64,000 nt of DNA from Burkholderia anthina (GCF_902498995.1 NZ_CABVLY010000011.1:124001-188000); one strand, 5' to 3'; positions 18,030 through 27,271 are shown, numbered from the stretch's first letter. The notes: generated from the letters alone by a model not told the origin. A program made the numbers and translations.

Positions 18030-19349
18030 CTACATCGCACGCGCGACCTCCGCCGTCGCGCGCTCGCGCTTCGCCGGATGCGTCTCCGGCATCCGCCAGT
18101 ACACGATCAGCGAAATCGCCGCGCAGCCTGCGACGTACCAGAAGAACATCGACTCGTTGCCGGCCGCCTTCAACCGCAGCGCGACGAATTCGGTCGTCCC
18201 GCCGAGGATCGCCGTCGTCAGCGCATACGGCAGCCCGACCGCCAGCGCGCGGATCTGCGGCGGAAACAGTTCGGCCTTGACGAGCATGTGCACCGACGTG
18301 AATCCGCTCAGCACGACGAGCCCCGCGAACACCAGCGCGAACGCCGCGAGCGGCCCGTGCACGTGGCCGAGCGCCGTGAAGATCGGCACCGACAGCAGCG
18401 CGCCGCCGATCCCGAACCACAGCAGCACGGGCCGGCGCCCGACGAGATCGGACACGAGGCCGAACAGCGGCTGCAGCGGCATGTAGAGCAGCAGCGCGAT
18501 CGTGCAGATCCAGGTCGCCGTTTCCTTTGGCAGTCCGACGGAATTGACGAGGTATTTCTGCATGTAGACGGTGTACGTATAGAACGCGACGGTGCCGCCG
18601 ATCGTGATGCCGATCGCGAGCAGCAGTTCGCGCCAGTGGGCCGCGAGGTCGGCCGACACGCGCGTCTTCGCCGCCCGCGCGCGGCTCGCGATGAACGCAT
18701 CGCTCTCGACGACATTGCGGCGCATGTAGAGCGCGAACAGCGCGAGCACGCCGCCGACGAAGAACGGAATCCGCCAGCCCCAGCGCTCGATGTCGTGCGT
18801 ACCGGCAAAGATCCGCTGCATCGCGAGCATCAGGCCGAGCGCGACGAGCTGGCCGGCGACCACGCTCACCTGCAGGAAGCCGACATAGAAACCGCGTCGG
18901 TTCGGCGGCGCGATCTCGCTCAGGTAGGTCGCGCTGGTGCCGTATTCGCCGCCCATGCTGAGCCCCTGCAGCAGCCGCGCGGCAACCAGCAATGCCGGCG
19001 CGAGCACGCCGATCGTCGCGTAGCCGGGCGTGACGGCGATCAGCATCGAGCCCGCGCACATCGCGAGCACGGATTTCGTCAGCGCGGCCTTGCGCCCGCG
19101 CCGGTCCGCATAGAGCCCGACGAGCCAGCTGCCCGCCGGTCGCGCGACATAACCGACGGCGGCGATCGCCGCCGTGTTCATCAACTGCACGGTCGGCCGG
19201 TCGGCGGGAAAGAACGACGGCGCGAAATAGATCGAGAAGATGCTGTACGCGAGGAAGTCGTACCACTCGATCAGGTTGCCGGCCAGTCCGCCGACGATCG
19301 AACCGATGCGCGGCGGCGCGCCGGCCGCCTCGGGTGAGGAAGGTGTCAC
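18030..19349 (-). CDS. MFS transporter, metabolite:H+ symporter subfamily
   Basis: 439 residues. NLIEWYDFLAYSIFSIYFAP in the first helix and YADRRGRKAALT in the helix 2-3 loop are hallmarks of the MHS group (alpha-ketoglutarate, citrate, shikimate and betaine carriers). About twelve membrane segments. It is the last gene of a four-gene minus-strand unit with an isocitrate-lyase-family enzyme, an amidohydrolase and a second MFS carrier, and probably takes up a carboxylate used by those enzymes. It ends convergently with dhaK. Confidence 0.88.
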   Translation of the reverse strand: MTPSSPEAAGAPPRIGSIVGGLAGNLIEWYDFLAYSIFSIYFAPSFFPADRPTVQLMNTAAIAAVGYVARPAGSWLVGLYADRRGRKAALTKSVLAMCAGSMLIAVTPGYATIGVLAPALLVAARLLQGLSMGGEYGTSATYLSEIAPPNRRGFYVGFLQVSVVAGQLVALGLMLAMQRIFAGTHDIERWGWRIPFFVGGVLALFALYMRRNVVESDAFIASRARAAKTRVSADLAAHWRELLLAIGITIGGTVAFYTYTVYMQKYLVNSVGLPKETATWICTIALLLYMPLQPLFGLVSDLVGRRPVLLWFGIGGALLSVPIFTALGHVHGPLAAFALVFAGLVVLSGFTSVHMLVKAELFPPQIRALAVGLPYALTTAILGGTTEFVALRLKAAGNESMFFWYVAGCAAISLIVYWRMPETHPAKRERATAEVARAM

Positions 19350-19434
19350 GGTCGTCTCCTGTTTATCGTGTGTCGGGCGCGGCGATGCGTCGTGGCGAGG
19401 GGCGGCAGGCGGCTACCCTTCGCCGCATCGCCGC

Positions 19435-20322
19435 TTACGATTGCGCGGCCGCGTAGCGCGCGTCGAGCGCGTCGAAGCGCGCCTTGTCGACGAGCCGCTG
19501 CCGTTCGGCGAACGGCGCGACGAGCGCCGGATCCTCGTCGAGCCGGCCCGTTTCGCGCAGCGTCGACAGCGCGGCCTGCATGCCGTGCACCGCGCCCTGC
19601 AGCGCCGCGTTCGCATACAGCACCGCGCCGTAGCCGAGCTGCGCGAGCGCGTCGCGTGAACGGGTCGGCGTCTTGCCGCCGATCACGATGTTGATGAGCT
19701 GCGGCGTATCGAACAGCGCGGGCAGCCGCTCGACGTCCTCCGGCGCCTCCATCGCCTCGATGAACAGCACGTCGGCGCCGGCCGCGGCATAGCGGTGCGC
19801 GCGCTCGATCGCGTCGTCGATGCCGTGCACGGCCGCCGCATCGGTGCGCGCGACGATCAGCAGGTTCGGATCGACGCGCGCGTCCACGGCCGCCTTCAGC
19901 TTGCCGACCATTTCCTCGGCGGGAATCACTTCCTTGCCCGCGAAGTGGCCGCACTTCTTCGGCAACACCTGGTCCTCGAGCTGGATCGCATCCGCGCCGC
20001 TGCGCTCGAGCGTGCGTACCGTATGCAGCACGTTCAGCGCATTGCCGAAGCCCGTGTCGGCATCGACCATCAGCGGCAGGTCGACCGCGTCGCGCACGCG
20101 CGCCGTGTGCTCGGCCAGCTCGCCGAGCCCGACGAAGCCGAGATCCGGCAGCCCGAGCGACATGTTGGTGACGCCCGCGCCGCTCAGGTACAGCGCGCCG
20201 AAGCCGACGTCGGCTGCTATGCGCGCGCTCAGCGCATTGAACGTGCCGGCGACGAGCAGCCCCTGGCGGGCGGCGATGCCGCGCCGGAACGCGGCGCGAC
20301 GAAGTGCGGTGTGATCGGTCAT
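19435..20322 (-). CDS. Isocitrate lyase/PEP mutase-family enzyme
   Basis: 295 residues. The family barrel is clear: VDADTGFGNALNV (metal-binding Asp pair), LEDQVLPKKCGHFAGKEVI with the KKCGH loop of methylisocitrate and isocitrate lyases, and VARTDA. Enzymes of this size include 2-methylisocitrate lyase, carboxyvinyl-phosphonate mutase and oxaloacetate decarboxylase. The start at 20322 gives the family length; it lies 7 bp after the amidohydrolase stop, so the two are probably coupled. In context it may cleave a 2-hydroxy- or 2-oxo-dicarboxylate, but substrate is open. Confidence 0.87.
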   Translation of the reverse strand: MTDHTALRRAAFRRGIAARQGLLVAGTFNALSARIAADVGFGALYLSGAGVTNMSLGLPDLGFVGLGELAEHTARVRDAVDLPLMVDADTGFGNALNVLHTVRTLERSGADAIQLEDQVLPKKCGHFAGKEVIPAEEMVGKLKAAVDARVDPNLLIVARTDAAAVHGIDDAIERAHRYAAAGADVLFIEAMEAPEDVERLPALFDTPQLINIVIGGKTPTRSRDALAQLGYGAVLYANAALQGAVHGMQAALSTLRETGRLDEDPALVAPFAERQRLVDKARFDALDARYAAAQS

Positions 20323-20329
20323 GCGGTCC

Positions 20330-21220
20330 TCACTGGTCGAAACGAAAGAGCGTGCGGGGCGAGTCGCGCAGCACGCGCAGGCGCTCGCCGGGATCGGGCA
20401 GCCAGCGCGCGAGCGCCGCATAGGCGGCATCGAAGTCGACGCGCTCGCGATGCTGCGTGTGCGGCCAGTCGCTGCCCCACACGAGCCGCTCGGCCGTGAA
20501 CGCGGTGCGCAGCGCATGCGCGACATCGAGTGCGTCGATCGTGCCGTCGCCGCTCATGCTGTTGCGATACGCGGCCGACAGCTTGACCCACACGCGGCCG
20601 GTATCCGCGAGCGACAGCAGCTCGCGGAAGCTCGGCGCGCACGCGCCGAGCGCGGGCGACGGACGGCCGAAATGGTCGATCACCAGCGTGCACGACTGCG
20701 CGAGCAGCGGCGTGGCGATCGCGCGCAGATCCTCGATGCCGCGATGGATCTCGACATGCCAGCCGAGCGCGTTGATGCGGGCGAACAGCGCTCGCCATGC
20801 GCGCGCGCCGAAATCCGGGATCGGCAGCCCGACGAGGTTCAGCCGCATGCCGACCACGCCCGCCCGGTCGAGCGCGTCGAGATCGCGGTCGGAGATCGCC
20901 GGATCGACCATCGCGACGCCGCGAAAGCGGCGCGGGTAGCGACGCAGCACGTCGACGAAGAACGTGTTGTCGGTACCGAGAAAGCTCGGCTGCACCAGCA
21001 CCGCGTGCGTGATGCCGTGCGCGGCGAGATGCGCGACATAGGTGTCGAGCGACGCGTCGTAGTCGGGCGCATGACGCACGACCGGCGCCAGCGGCAGGCC
21101 GCGTGCGAACACGTGCGCATGCGCATCGACGGCGGCCACGGCGGGGCCGGCTGCATACCACGCGTCGACCGTCGGGGCGGTCCCGGCCTGTTCGGCGAAG
21201 TGCTTGACGGCTCGATCCAT
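20330..21220 (-). CDS. Amidohydrolase-family protein (2-pyrone-4,6-dicarboxylate lactonase-like)
   Basis: 296 residues. The barrel starts with VDAHAHVFARG (the HxH metal or substrate site) and ends with ERLVWGSDWPHTQH, the WGSDWPH motif of the metal-dependent hydrolase subgroup that includes 2-pyrone-4,6-dicarboxylate lactonase and LigW-like enzymes. A central IDHFGRP also fits. It hydrolyses a lactone or decarboxylates a cyclic acid. Gene order with an isocitrate-lyase-family enzyme and two carriers suggests a short catabolic pathway for an imported carboxylate. Specificity not assignable. Confidence 0.85.
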   Translation of the reverse strand: MDRAVKHFAEQAGTAPTVDAWYAAGPAVAAVDAHAHVFARGLPLAPVVRHAPDYDASLDTYVAHLAAHGITHAVLVQPSFLGTDNTFFVDVLRRYPRRFRGVAMVDPAISDRDLDALDRAGVVGMRLNLVGLPIPDFGARAWRALFARINALGWHVEIHRGIEDLRAIATPLLAQSCTLVIDHFGRPSPALGACAPSFRELLSLADTGRVWVKLSAAYRNSMSGDGTIDALDVAHALRTAFTAERLVWGSDWPHTQHRERVDFDAAYAALARWLPDPGERLRVLRDSPRTLFRFDQ

Positions 21221-21349
21221 GATGAGTCTGCAAGAAGCGCCCGACCGATGCGGCCGGCGCGATTGAGCGATGAAACGGCGCAACGAAGCGGTGTCGCCGG
21301 GCGACGCAGCCACGCAGCGTGAAGAAACGGGATGAAAGCGCGGCGGCCG

Positions 21350-22651
21350 CTACAGCGACGCCCCGGCGCGCGGGCGGCCCTCGGCGTCGACGTCGCTGCT
21401 TGCCGCCGTGTCGACCGGCCGGCGTCCGCGCGTTTCCGGCAGGAACCACACCGCGATCACGACCAGCCCGTACGCGATGCCCGCATCGATGCCGAGCGCC
21501 GTGCCGAGCGGCAGCGATTCGCCCATGCGTCCGACCAGCACCGGAAAACCGGCCGATACGATGCGGCCGAAGTTGTAGCAAAAGCCGACGCCGCGCCCGC
21601 GCACGTTCCGCGGATACAGCTCGTTGAACAGCGTGCCGAGCGTCGCCGGAATGCCGGCCGAGAACAGGCCGAGCGGGAAGCCGAGCAGCAGCATCGCGAT
21701 GTCGTTCAGCGGCAGGAACACGTACAGGTTCACCGTCACCGCGCAGCACACGGCGAACAGCATCACGTTGCGGCGCCGCCCGATCCGGTCCTGCAGATAC
21801 GCGCTGACGAAGCAGCCGCAGATGAACGCGACGATCACGACCGCGAGATACGCGCCCGTGCCGAGCACCGACAGGTGGCGCTCGGTCTTCAGGTAGGTCG
21901 GCAGCCAGACCGTGATCGCGTGATAGCCGCCGTGCGCGCCGACGCCGATCAGGCCGCCGACCACCGTCGCACGCAGGACGGTCCGGTCGAAGATGCCGAC
22001 CGTCGGCGTATCGTCGGCGTTCGCATTCGCGTTCATGCTCGCAGGCGCCAGCGCCGGTGCCGCCCGCGACGGCTCCGGAATCGCGCGGCGGATATACAGC
22101 ACCAGCAGCGCGGGCAGCGCGCCGATCGCGAACAGCACGCGCCATGCCCACGCCTGCGGCAGCCACGCGAACACGATGATGTACAGCAGCACCGCCGCGC
22201 CCCAGCCGAAGCCCCACGCACTCTGCACGATCCCCATCGCCTTGCCGCGATGGCGCGCGCCCACCGTCTCCGCGAGCAGCACCGCGCCCGCGGTCCATTC
22301 GCCGCCGAAGCCGAGCCCCTGCAGCGCCTTCAGCACCAGCAGCTGTTCGAAGTTCTGCGCGAACGCGCTCAGGAACGTGAATGCGGAGAACCAGCAGACG
22401 GTGATCTGCAACGCGCGCACGCGGCCGTAGCGGTCGGCGATCGCGCCGGCCAGCAGGCCGCCGAGCGCGCCCGCCACGAGCGTCGCGCCGCCGATCAGGC
22501 CGGCCTGCCCCTTGCCGATGCTCCAGGTCGCCAGCAGCGCCGGGATCACGAGGCTGAACATCTGGGTGTCGAGGCCGTCGAGCGCCCAGCCCGCGAAGCA
22601 GCCGCGCAGCGTGCGCCGTTCGGTCGTCGATAGTTCGCGCGTCCAGTTCAA
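21350..22651 (-). CDS. MFS transporter (aromatic acid/H+ symporter-like)
   Basis: 433 residues with the chosen TTG start at 22651, which has AGGAG seven bases upstream; an in-frame ATG at 22690 would add 13 residues and lacks a ribosome site. GWALDGLDTQMFSLVIPAL in helix 1 and AGAIADRYGRVRALQ in the following loop are characteristic of the AAHS and related carriers. First gene of the operon, 129 bp before the amidohydrolase, and divergent from a LysR gene. Likely importer of the operon substrate. Confidence 0.85.
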   Translation of the reverse strand: MNWTRELSTTERRTLRGCFAGWALDGLDTQMFSLVIPALLATWSIGKGQAGLIGGATLVAGALGGLLAGAIADRYGRVRALQITVCWFSAFTFLSAFAQNFEQLLVLKALQGLGFGGEWTAGAVLLAETVGARHRGKAMGIVQSAWGFGWGAAVLLYIIVFAWLPQAWAWRVLFAIGALPALLVLYIRRAIPEPSRAAPALAPASMNANANADDTPTVGIFDRTVLRATVVGGLIGVGAHGGYHAITVWLPTYLKTERHLSVLGTGAYLAVVIVAFICGCFVSAYLQDRIGRRRNVMLFAVCCAVTVNLYVFLPLNDIAMLLLGFPLGLFSAGIPATLGTLFNELYPRNVRGRGVGFCYNFGRIVSAGFPVLVGRMGESLPLGTALGIDAGIAYGLVVIAVWFLPETRGRRPVDTAASSDVDAEGRPRAGASL

Positions 22652-22775
22652 CGAAGGTCTCCTCGTGCCGCAGCCGTTGCGCCGCGTCATTGCGCCGCCG
22701 GGGTCGCCGCCATCATCGGCGACGCGTCTCGATGTGCATCCTATGAATCATTGGGATAATTCGCTACCATGTTTC

Positions 22776-22787
22776 GAATAATTATTC
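22776..22787. promoter_or_regulatory. Palindrome in the LysR/MFS divergent promoter
   Basis: GAATAATTATTC is a 12-bp perfect palindrome in an AT-rich gap, 13 bp before the LysR start. TATGAAT (22742-22748) and ATTCATA (22784-22790) form a further wide inverted pair. Such a location suits LysR autorepression and activation of the divergent operon. Confidence 0.45.
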
Positions 22788-22800
22788 ATAACGTTAGCTT

Positions 22801-23697
22801 ATGGAAATCAGGCACGTCCGCTACTTCCTCGCGATCGCGGATTCCGGCAGCTTCACGCGCGCGGCCAGCGAGCTCGGCATCGCGCAGCCGGCCCTCAGCC
22901 AGGCGCTGAACCGGATGGAGAAGGAACTGGGAGTCCGGCTGTTCGACCGGTCCCGGCGCGGTGCGACCCTGACGCCCGCCGGGCTCGCGATGGTCGACGA
23001 TCTGCGCCTGAGCGTGGCGCGGCTCGACGCGGCCGCGCACCGGGCCGGCGAGATCGGCGCGCAGCGCGCCGGGCGGCTGACGATCGGCTTCGTCAGCGCC
23101 GCGCTGTTCGATACGCTGCCGCGCGCGATCCGTGCGCTGCGTGAAAACGCGCCCGACGTCGAACTCGTGATGCGCGAGATGAGCAACGCCGAGCAGGCGA
23201 TCGCGCTCGAGCGCGGCGAGATCGACATCGGGCTGCTGCATACGCCGGTCGCGGTCAACGGCCGGATGCGCGAGAAGCTGATCCGGCACGACCCGCTCGT
23301 CGCCGTGTTGCCGAAGGATTTTCCGCGTCAGCCTGACGGCACCGTGACGCTCGCCGATCTCGCCGCGGCCGGACTCGTATGGTTTCCTCACGATCAACTG
23401 CCGCTGATCCGCGCGGGCATCCTGAGCGCGTTCCGCCAGGCTGGTCATCCGGTCGACATCGTGCTCGACGTGAACCGCACGCTGACCGTGGTCGCGTGTG
23501 TTGCCGCCGGCTGCGGCGTGTCGCTGCTGCCGCGCTCGATCCACGCGTTCGCGTTCGACGGCGTCGCATACAGCCCCGTGCGCGACGGCGGCGCGCTGCC
23601 GAACTTCGAGCTGAGCGCGATCTGGCCCGCACGATCGCGGCCGACGCTCGCGGACCGCTTCGCCGCGCTGCTGCCGTCCGCCGACGTGCGTGCGTGA
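22801..23697 (+). CDS. LysR-family regulator
   Basis: 298 residues. EIRHVRYFLAIADSGSFTRA at the N-terminus and PALSQALNRMEKELG in the recognition helix are typical of the CbbR/CynR-type branch. The effector domain follows from about residue 90. It is divergent from the carrier/amidohydrolase/lyase operon with 149 bp between starts, and an AT-rich palindrome in between, so it is the likely local activator. Its inducer would be the imported carboxylate or a pathway intermediate. Confidence 0.9.
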   Translation: MEIRHVRYFLAIADSGSFTRAASELGIAQPALSQALNRMEKELGVRLFDRSRRGATLTPAGLAMVDDLRLSVARLDAAAHRAGEIGAQRAGRLTIGFVSAALFDTLPRAIRALRENAPDVELVMREMSNAEQAIALERGEIDIGLLHTPVAVNGRMREKLIRHDPLVAVLPKDFPRQPDGTVTLADLAAAGLVWFPHDQLPLIRAGILSAFRQAGHPVDIVLDVNRTLTVVACVAAGCGVSLLPRSIHAFAFDGVAYSPVRDGGALPNFELSAIWPARSRPTLADRFAALLPSADVRA

Positions 23698-23859
23698 CGT
23701 TCGCTTCCGGGCAACCGCCACGCCGTCGAATCGCGCGCTCCGGCACGGGAAAACCCCGATCCCCACATCGTCCTATGACATCGGGCATCGCTAATTGGCG
23801 GGATTACTTTGATCCTCGTCGGCGCCCGCCCGGGCGCATGCTGATAGCGAGGATCCCTC

Positions 23860-25245
23860 ATGCGATACGTGCCATCGTGGACTTCCGTTTCTGCCGCCGC
23901 GTCCGTTCCGGACGAGGCGGCCTCCCCCGGCGACGCGCCGCATAGTTTGCCGCGGGTCGCGATCGCGGCCGCCGCCCTCGGCAATGCGACCGAATGGTTC
24001 GATTACGGCATTTACGCGTACGGGCTCGCCTATATCTCCGCCGCGCTGTTTCCCGGCAGCACCGCCAGCGCGACGCTGTTCGCGCTCGGCACGTTCGCGA
24101 TCTCGTTCCTGATCCGCCCGCTCGGCGGCCTGTTCTGGGGCCCGCTCGGCGACCGCCTCGGCCGCAAGCGCGTGCTCGCGCTCACCGTGCTCACGATGTC
24201 GGGCGCGACCCTGCTCGTCGGCGTGCTGCCGACCTACGCGAGCGCCGGCTGGCTCGCCCCCGCCGCGCTGATCGTGCTGCGCATGGTGCAGGGCTTCTCG
24301 ACCGGCGGCGAATACGGGGGCGCCGCGACCTTCATCGCCGAATATGCGCCCGACTCGCGGCGCGGCCTGTGCGGCAGTTTCCTCGAATTCGCGACGCTCG
24401 CCGGGTTCTCGTTGGGCGCGCTGCTGATGCTCGGCTTCGCGCTGCTGCTCGGCGATACGTCGATGCACGCCTGGGGCTGGCGCCTGCCGTTCCTCGTCGC
24501 CGCACCGCTCGGGCTGATCGGCTTCTACCTGCGTTCCCGTCTCGAAGAAACGCCGGTGTTCCGCGAACTCGAGGAGCAGGCCCAGCGGCGCGAGCAGGGC
24601 ACCGCCACCACCGCGCTGCCGGTCGGCCAGTTGCTGGTTCGCTATGCGCGGCCGCTGCTGCTGCTCGGCGGCCTCGTCGTCGCGCTGAACGTCGTCAACT
24701 ATGTGCTGCTCGCGTACATGCCGACTTACATGCACAAGGAGATCGGCGTCGGCGAGAACATGTCGCTGCTGATTCCGCTGATCGGCATGCTCGTGATGAT
24801 GGTGCTGCTGCCGTTCGCCGGCTGGCTGTCGGATCGCGTCGGCCGCAAGACGATGTGGTGGATCTCGCTCGTCGGGCTATTCGTCGCAGCCGTGCCGATG
24901 TTCACGCTGATGACGCACGGCGCGCTCGGCGCGTTCGTCGGCTTCGCGGTGCTCGGGTTGCTGTACGTGCCGCAGCTCGCGACCATTTCCGCGATGTTCC
25001 CGGCGATGTTCCCGACCCATGTGCGGTATGCGGGCATGGCGATCGCGTACAACGTGTCGACCTCGCTGTTCGGCGGCACCGCGCCGATCGTCAACGACTG
25101 GCTGATCGGCAAGACCGGCAATACGATGATTCCCGCGTACTACATGATGGCCGCCTGCGCGATCGGGCTGGTCGCGCTGGCGGGCGTTATCGAAACGCGC
25201 GGGTGCTCACTGCGCGGGGAAACGGTGCCGGGGAAGGCGGGCTGA
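23860..25245 (+). CDS. MFS transporter, metabolite:H+ symporter (ProP/ShiA-like)
   Basis: 461 residues. GNATEWFDYGIYAYGLAYIS in helix 1 and PLGDRLGRKRVLALTV in the first cytoplasmic loop place it in the MHS group together with ProP and ShiA. Twelve hydrophobic segments are visible, with a short charged linker near residue 240 (EEQAQRREQG) between the two halves. A ribosome site GAGGATCCCTC precedes the ATG. It stands as a single gene after the LysR gene and ends in a strong terminator. Substrate could be a compatible solute or organic acid; not decidable here. Confidence 0.87.
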   Translation: MRYVPSWTSVSAAASVPDEAASPGDAPHSLPRVAIAAAALGNATEWFDYGIYAYGLAYISAALFPGSTASATLFALGTFAISFLIRPLGGLFWGPLGDRLGRKRVLALTVLTMSGATLLVGVLPTYASAGWLAPAALIVLRMVQGFSTGGEYGGAATFIAEYAPDSRRGLCGSFLEFATLAGFSLGALLMLGFALLLGDTSMHAWGWRLPFLVAAPLGLIGFYLRSRLEETPVFRELEEQAQRREQGTATTALPVGQLLVRYARPLLLLGGLVVALNVVNYVLLAYMPTYMHKEIGVGENMSLLIPLIGMLVMMVLLPFAGWLSDRVGRKTMWWISLVGLFVAAVPMFTLMTHGALGAFVGFAVLGLLYVPQLATISAMFPAMFPTHVRYAGMAIAYNVSTSLFGGTAPIVNDWLIGKTGNTMIPAYYMMAACAIGLVALAGVIETRGCSLRGETVPGKAG

Positions 25246-25269
25246 TGCGCGGTTGATCGGTTTCGTCTT

Positions 25270-25285
25270 CCCATAAACGGCATCC
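25270..25285 (+). repeat. Isolated iteron-like box outside the origin
   Basis: CCCATAAACGGCATCC matches the origin iteron CCCATAAACGGCTACC at 14 of 16 positions and shares its first eleven bases exactly. It lies between the MFS stop codon and the terminator, about 30 kb from the origin. See findings. Confidence 0.45.
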
Positions 25286-25289
25286 CCTG

Positions 25290-25334
25290 CATCGCCCGCC
25301 GTCCGGCAACGGACGGCGGGCGATGTGCGTTTTG
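25290..25334 (+). terminator. Rho-independent terminator after the MFS gene
   Basis: A perfect 15-bp stem (CATCGCCCGCCGTCC, loop GGCAAC, then GGACGGCGGGCGATG; 25290-25325) is followed by TGCGTTTT. Fits termination of the carrier gene. Confidence 0.75.
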
Positions 25335-25555
25335 GGGGTTGCGATGCCGAACGGTGTACGCACGTTACCCAATGCCGTCGCTTTCGACCGCTCGCCGAAG
25401 CTACGGCGCGATGCGTGTGCCGGTCAATAGACGCGTGGGGACGAGGACTCGAATTGGCTCCGAAGATCGCCAACAATCCAACGTCGATTGCCAGCAGGCC
25501 ATGAAGTCCCGAGCGATGCCTCCCATGCGAGAGCGTGACTCGCGCTTCAGGAGTT

Positions 25556-26149
25556 ATGCGAGGTGCCGATAAACAGGCTACCGACAAACTCTTCGCAGGA
25601 GCCTATGTGCCCGGAAACAATAAACCGAAACGGGTTTTCAGAATATTTAACGCAGACCGTGACGTATTGGAATTCAAGTTTTCGTACAACGACGAAGAAA
25701 CTGCAGCGCTTCACGCTCGCTTGAACGGCTCCACGACCATCACGGAGCACGATCTTCGTCGGGTATCGCTATGGAAGTCAGACAGAGTGCTAGGTGTGTC
25801 TGGCGAGACCCTGGCCAAACTCAACGAACTCTCGGCGATCGAAGAATTGACGCTCACGGACAGCCGAGTCAAGGACGTGATCGATGATCTCGTGCTTTCA
25901 CAAGGCATCGGCTTCCCCATGGCGAGCGCGATTCTGAAGTTCATCCGGCCGGCCATCTTCCCCATCATGGACGTTCGAGCATATCGAGCGCTCACGGGTA
26001 TTCAACCGAGCTACGCGACCTATAGTTACGAGAAATACATCAGCTATGCGCAGAAAGTGACGAATATCGCCAGACAGCTCAATCGGCCTCTTCGCGAGAT
26101 TGACGAACAGTTGTACTGCTATGACAAGCTGCGCAATGGCAAGATCTGA
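25556..26149 (+). CDS. Uncharacterised protein with DNA-glycosylase-like helix-hairpin-helix signature
   Basis: 197 residues from the ATG at 25556; a GTG at 25535 is an alternative. No family recognised with certainty. Around residues 114-128 the pattern QGIGFPMASAILKFI resembles the helix-hairpin-helix of the HhH-GPD superfamily, and FPIMDVRAYRALTG follows, with Asp139 in the place of the catalytic Asp of those enzymes (there typically FPVDTHV). The N-terminal 100 residues look alpha-helical and unrelated to known glycosylases. The DNA is visibly AT-richer than its neighbours and codon use is different, suggesting horizontal gain. The next gene, 239 bp on, has the same composition. Function as a base-modifying or base-sensing protein is speculation. 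Confidence 0.75.
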   Translation: MRGADKQATDKLFAGAYVPGNNKPKRVFRIFNADRDVLEFKFSYNDEETAALHARLNGSTTITEHDLRRVSLWKSDRVLGVSGETLAKLNELSAIEELTLTDSRVKDVIDDLVLSQGIGFPMASAILKFIRPAIFPIMDVRAYRALTGIQPSYATYSYEKYISYAQKVTNIARQLNRPLREIDEQLYCYDKLRNGKI

Positions 26150-26388
26150 GCGGCTATTGGAAGATGAGGGGACGGGCGACATCGTGTACTAGGGCGATGA
26201 ACCGGGTCGGGGATCGACGCCGCCGACGGGGGATCCGACGCAAGTCGAAGCTTGGCGCTCAGGGCGACTGCAATCGGCCAATAGCCGCCATCTGCATGAC
26301 CTGTTCCCAAAGGGGACGTGACGTTGTCCGTATGATTACAAACAAGATAGTTTTTCTTCTGAATAACCATTAGGCGCTTGGAGGTGTC

Positions 26389-27084
26389 ATGACAAGATAC
26401 AGATCGCTCCGTGATGCTGCACCGGAGATTCCGGCTGGCCATGAAATGGACGAGCTAATGAAGGCACGAATGTCCCTTGGTCACCCTATGAACGACACGC
26501 ATCCACTTTCAGGACACGACTACGAACTGATCGGAAAGTTTGTTCAGACCTATTGCATCGCCGATCTCGAGGCGCGGCACATGATCAATTGTCTTACTCA
26601 TATCAGGCTTGGAACGGCAACAACATTTGCATTGAAACTCAACGACAAGGATGCGCTAGCTCATCTTATTGCTTGCGCTGATAGCTGTGTTTGGAATATT
26701 GATCTCGCTGAGGGGATCCGCAAAGCGGCTGAGATCTTCGAGCAGCATCGTCACATACGTCACATGTTCGCACACTGGGCAGGCCGCAGAATTCCTGGTC
26801 ATAACTCCTTTATCTTTTTTACGGCTAGCTTTGGCATGCAAAAATTGCCTCAGGGAGCGGTCATGATTGAGGAGGAGGAGGATGCGAACGTTCGGTACGG
26901 GCTCGTGCCAATTTCTAAACTTCTCGAAGAGCAGAAGAAGCTTGAAGGACATGTACAGTACATAACGAACATAGGTCGCCAGCTAGAGGCAAAAACGATA
27001 CAGATTGCGGAGCAGTTCGCGCAGGATGTCGCTGACGGCAAGCTTACTCCCAAGCCTTACATAGTCGCAGGCGGCGGCGCCTAA
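26389..27084 (+). CDS. Hypothetical protein in AT-rich islet
   Basis: 231 residues with ATG at 26389 preceded by TTGGAGGTGTC, a good ribosome site. No domain recognised. The protein is mostly helical; the middle (about residues 100-140) has HRHIRHMFAHWAGRRIPG, rich in His and aromatic residues, reminiscent of small helical HEPN-like or swarm-type motifs only loosely; a charged C-terminal helix (EEQKKLEGHVQYITNIGRQL) follows. A conserved RxxxxH toxin motif can be written here (RHMFAH), but this is not proof. It shares the low GC of the preceding gene and the two probably arrived together. Confidence 0.7.
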   Translation: MTRYRSLRDAAPEIPAGHEMDELMKARMSLGHPMNDTHPLSGHDYELIGKFVQTYCIADLEARHMINCLTHIRLGTATTFALKLNDKDALAHLIACADSCVWNIDLAEGIRKAAEIFEQHRHIRHMFAHWAGRRIPGHNSFIFFTASFGMQKLPQGAVMIEEEEDANVRYGLVPISKLLEEQKKLEGHVQYITNIGRQLEAKTIQIAEQFAQDVADGKLTPKPYIVAGGGA

Positions 27085-27211
27085 CATCTCAGTCCCCCCG
27101 GGCAAGCTAACGCGCGCCGGTTACTTCAACGGTTGAACGTCCGTTTTCCCGAGTCGCGAATTTCCGCTTTGGGTCGATAAGAGCCCCCCATCGCAATCCG
27201 CGAAAAACGCC

Positions 27212-27243
27212 AAAAATGACGCCGCCGCTCCCCGTGCGGCGGC
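27212..27243 (-). terminator. Rho-independent terminator of the ectoine degradation operon
   Basis: On the minus strand GCCGCCGC, loop ACGGGGA, GCGGCGGC is followed by GTCATTTTT, then another T run. It lies 29 bp after the aminotransferase stop. Confidence 0.7.
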
Positions 27244-27271
27244 ATCACCTCTCACATCAGCCCCCCACAAC

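Noticed and set aside
15576..19337. A 1253-codon plus-strand open frame
   Set aside because: It overlaps dhaK in another frame and the MFS gene in antisense and is extremely Arg-rich; a shadow frame.
25562..25580. GATAAACAGGCTACC inside the islet gene as another iteron
   Set aside because: Needs a one-base insertion to align and lies within coding sequence; probably coincidence.
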